Shown: positions 6,715 through 7,232 of the stretch, piece after piece
Position numbering within the stretch: the stretch's first letter is position 1
Layout: every line of letters begins with the position of its first letter
Assembly: GCA_020722305.1 (NCBI GenBank)
Contig: DYLB01000103.1
Location: 1-7,232, forward strand
Source of the DNA: Anaerolinea thermophila
GTDB taxonomy: Bacteria; Chloroflexota; Anaerolineae; Anaerolineales; Villigracilaceae
DNA length: 7,232 bases
Reading direction: 5' to 3'
Program-made: the position numbers and the translations under genes
Notes under the pieces: model-generated
Seen by the model: only the letters and a program-made list of their open reading frames with translations
What the model was told of the DNA's origin: nothing
Database searches by the model: none

Positions 6715-6810
6715 ATCTTGGGGTATTGGAATTAAAGATAGGTGGAACGGTGTTTGGAAATTTGCGCTCAGACCTCCTTTCGTCTGTCCTGGTAGAGCAA
6801 ACAGGAGATT

Positions 6811-6839
6811 ATTATACCTCGGATAGTCACTTCAGAAAT
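6811..6839 (-). promoter_or_regulatory. Probable housekeeping-sigma promoter of the importer operon
   Basis: A perfect TATAAT -10 element occupies 6811-6816 on the minus strand, about 110 nt upstream of the binding-protein start. The -35 region is weak (ATTTCT at 6834-6839 with 17-nt spacing), which could mean reliance on an activator. Transcription would start near 6804, leaving a leader of about 100 nt. That leader contains a second AGGAGG (6773-6778) with no usable start codon behind it. I found no convincing operator palindrome. Confidence 0.5.
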
Positions 6840-6878
6840 TTGGCGGGGTGCATCACGGCTATACGGCCTTTTCGATCT

Positions 6879-7055
6879 TCATATTCCCGACTGCTGCCAG
6901 AGGCCGCGCATCATAGCGTGACCGAAATGGGGGCTGAGGAACTGGTTGGGGCACGAGCCGGGGATGACCGTGATCCCGTTTTCGCGGCCGGCGGCCACCG
7001 CATCCCGCGAGACACTGGTCATGCCCGCCGCCAAACCGGGCCTGGTTCCCAATTG
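6879..7055 (-). pseudogene. Decayed coding remnant, possibly the C-terminal end of a small CoA-binding-type protein
   Basis: The minus strand from 7055 to the stop at 6879-6881 encodes 58 protein-like residues, beginning Q-L-G-T-R-P-G-L-A-A-G. They include V-S-R-D-A-V (residues 14-19), N-G-I-T-V-I-P-G-S-C-P (26-36) and F-G-H-A-M-M-R (44-50). An in-frame TGA (7056-7058) precedes it, so no normal start exists apart from an internal ATG at 7022 lacking a good ribosome site. A second open stretch in another frame (7189 down to 7019) ends protein-like up to M-A-T-I-D-N, then could join this one by a one-base shift. After residue 57 a further shift would continue as M-K-I-E-K-A-V. The pattern 'VS-eAV---r--GitViPG-CP' reminds me of the C-terminus of small CoA-binding-domain proteins, but that is memory, not a search. 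A chance open frame in GC-rich DNA is possible. Confidence 0.35.
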
Positions 7056-7190
7056 TCAATGGTGGCCATGTGATTGCACCTTCGCGGCAGTTGGCACATC
7101 GCCTCCCCCCACCCCCTCGGCAGGGACGAGACATCCACGTTCCCATCGCCGAGCATCACGCGCTGGATGACCCTGCTCAACTCGCGCATC

Positions 7191-7232
7191 CCCTTCGACA
7201 GCCCTTCGACAAGCTCAGGATAACAGCTCAGG
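7191..7232. repeat. Short direct repeats of the CCTTCGACA-AGCTCAGG type at the window edge
   Basis: CCCTTCGACA occurs at 7191-7200 and 7202-7211. AGCTCAGG occurs at 7212-7219 and again at 7225-7232, 13 nt on. The composite CCCTTCGACAAGCTCAGG (7202-7219) resembles a dispersed intergenic repeat I have seen in many bacterial genomes. The element may continue beyond the window. Confidence 0.55.

Noticed and set aside
6701..6773. A 24-codon leader peptide starting at CTG after AAAGGAGGT and ending in a TGA that overlaps the binding-protein ATG
   Set aside because: The CTG is only one base from the Shine-Dalgarno-like sequence, too close for normal initiation. CTG starts are rare, and a frame this short can be open by chance.
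4988..6826. A 612-codon plus-strand open frame opposite the binding-protein gene
   Set aside because: The minus-strand protein is an unambiguous family 5 lipoprotein with signal peptide and ribosome site. The antisense frame is low in complexity, rich in Gly/Val/Arg/Asp, lacks any recognised motif, and follows from GC-biased codon use.
6859..7146. A 95-codon minus-strand frame upstream of the operon
   Set aside because: Its composition is Arg/Gly/Pro-rich and unlike a protein over most of its length. The more protein-like residues in this interval lie in other frames.

Overview
The window is moderately GC-rich and is dominated by one complete minus-strand operon for an ABC importer of the peptide/opine/nickel (Dpp/Opp) class. 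The solute-binding lipoprotein has a Cys followed by a Pro/Thr/Ala-rich tether (C-G-P-A-A-T-P-T-V-A-P-P), a style common in Chloroflexota. A DUF58 gene next door and the importer's unusual permease also fit an Anaerolineae-like chloroflexote. This assignment is inference from sequence style, not from a marker gene.

Layout, in the direction of transcription (right to left). 7232-6840 has no intact gene. It holds a short CCTTCGACA/AGCTCAGG repeat at the right edge and a decayed coding remnant that may be the tail of a small CoA-binding-type protein. A promoter with a perfect TATAAT lies at 6811-6816. The operon follows: binding lipoprotein (6700-5006), a GC-rich hairpin in the 68-nt gap (4985-4962), permease B (4937-3840), permease C (3836-2553), ATPase D (2553-1555) and ATPase F (1562-513). 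From permease B onward the genes are 3 nt apart, overlap by 1 nt, or overlap by 8 nt, so they look translationally coupled. A 14-bp inverted repeat at 450-489 closes the unit. A separate minus-strand gene, the N-terminal part of a DUF58 membrane protein, begins at 412 and runs off the left edge.

How the parts work together. The lipoprotein would capture a peptide-like ligand outside the membrane and deliver it to the B/C permease heterodimer. The D and F ATPases power the cycle; each keeps all nucleotide-binding motifs and a C-terminal four-Cys motif with identical spacing. The hairpin after the binding-protein gene probably sets a higher level of binding protein than of membrane components.

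The most unusual feature is in permease C. About 118 residues with the look of a lobe of a type-II periplasmic binding protein are inserted in the extracytoplasmic loop between its first transmembrane helix and the core permease domain. Permease B also carries an additional hydrophobic N-terminal segment. Together they suggest a Dpp/Opp-type importer with extra extracytoplasmic and membrane elements. I saw no CRISPR, tRNA, rRNA or insertion sequence.
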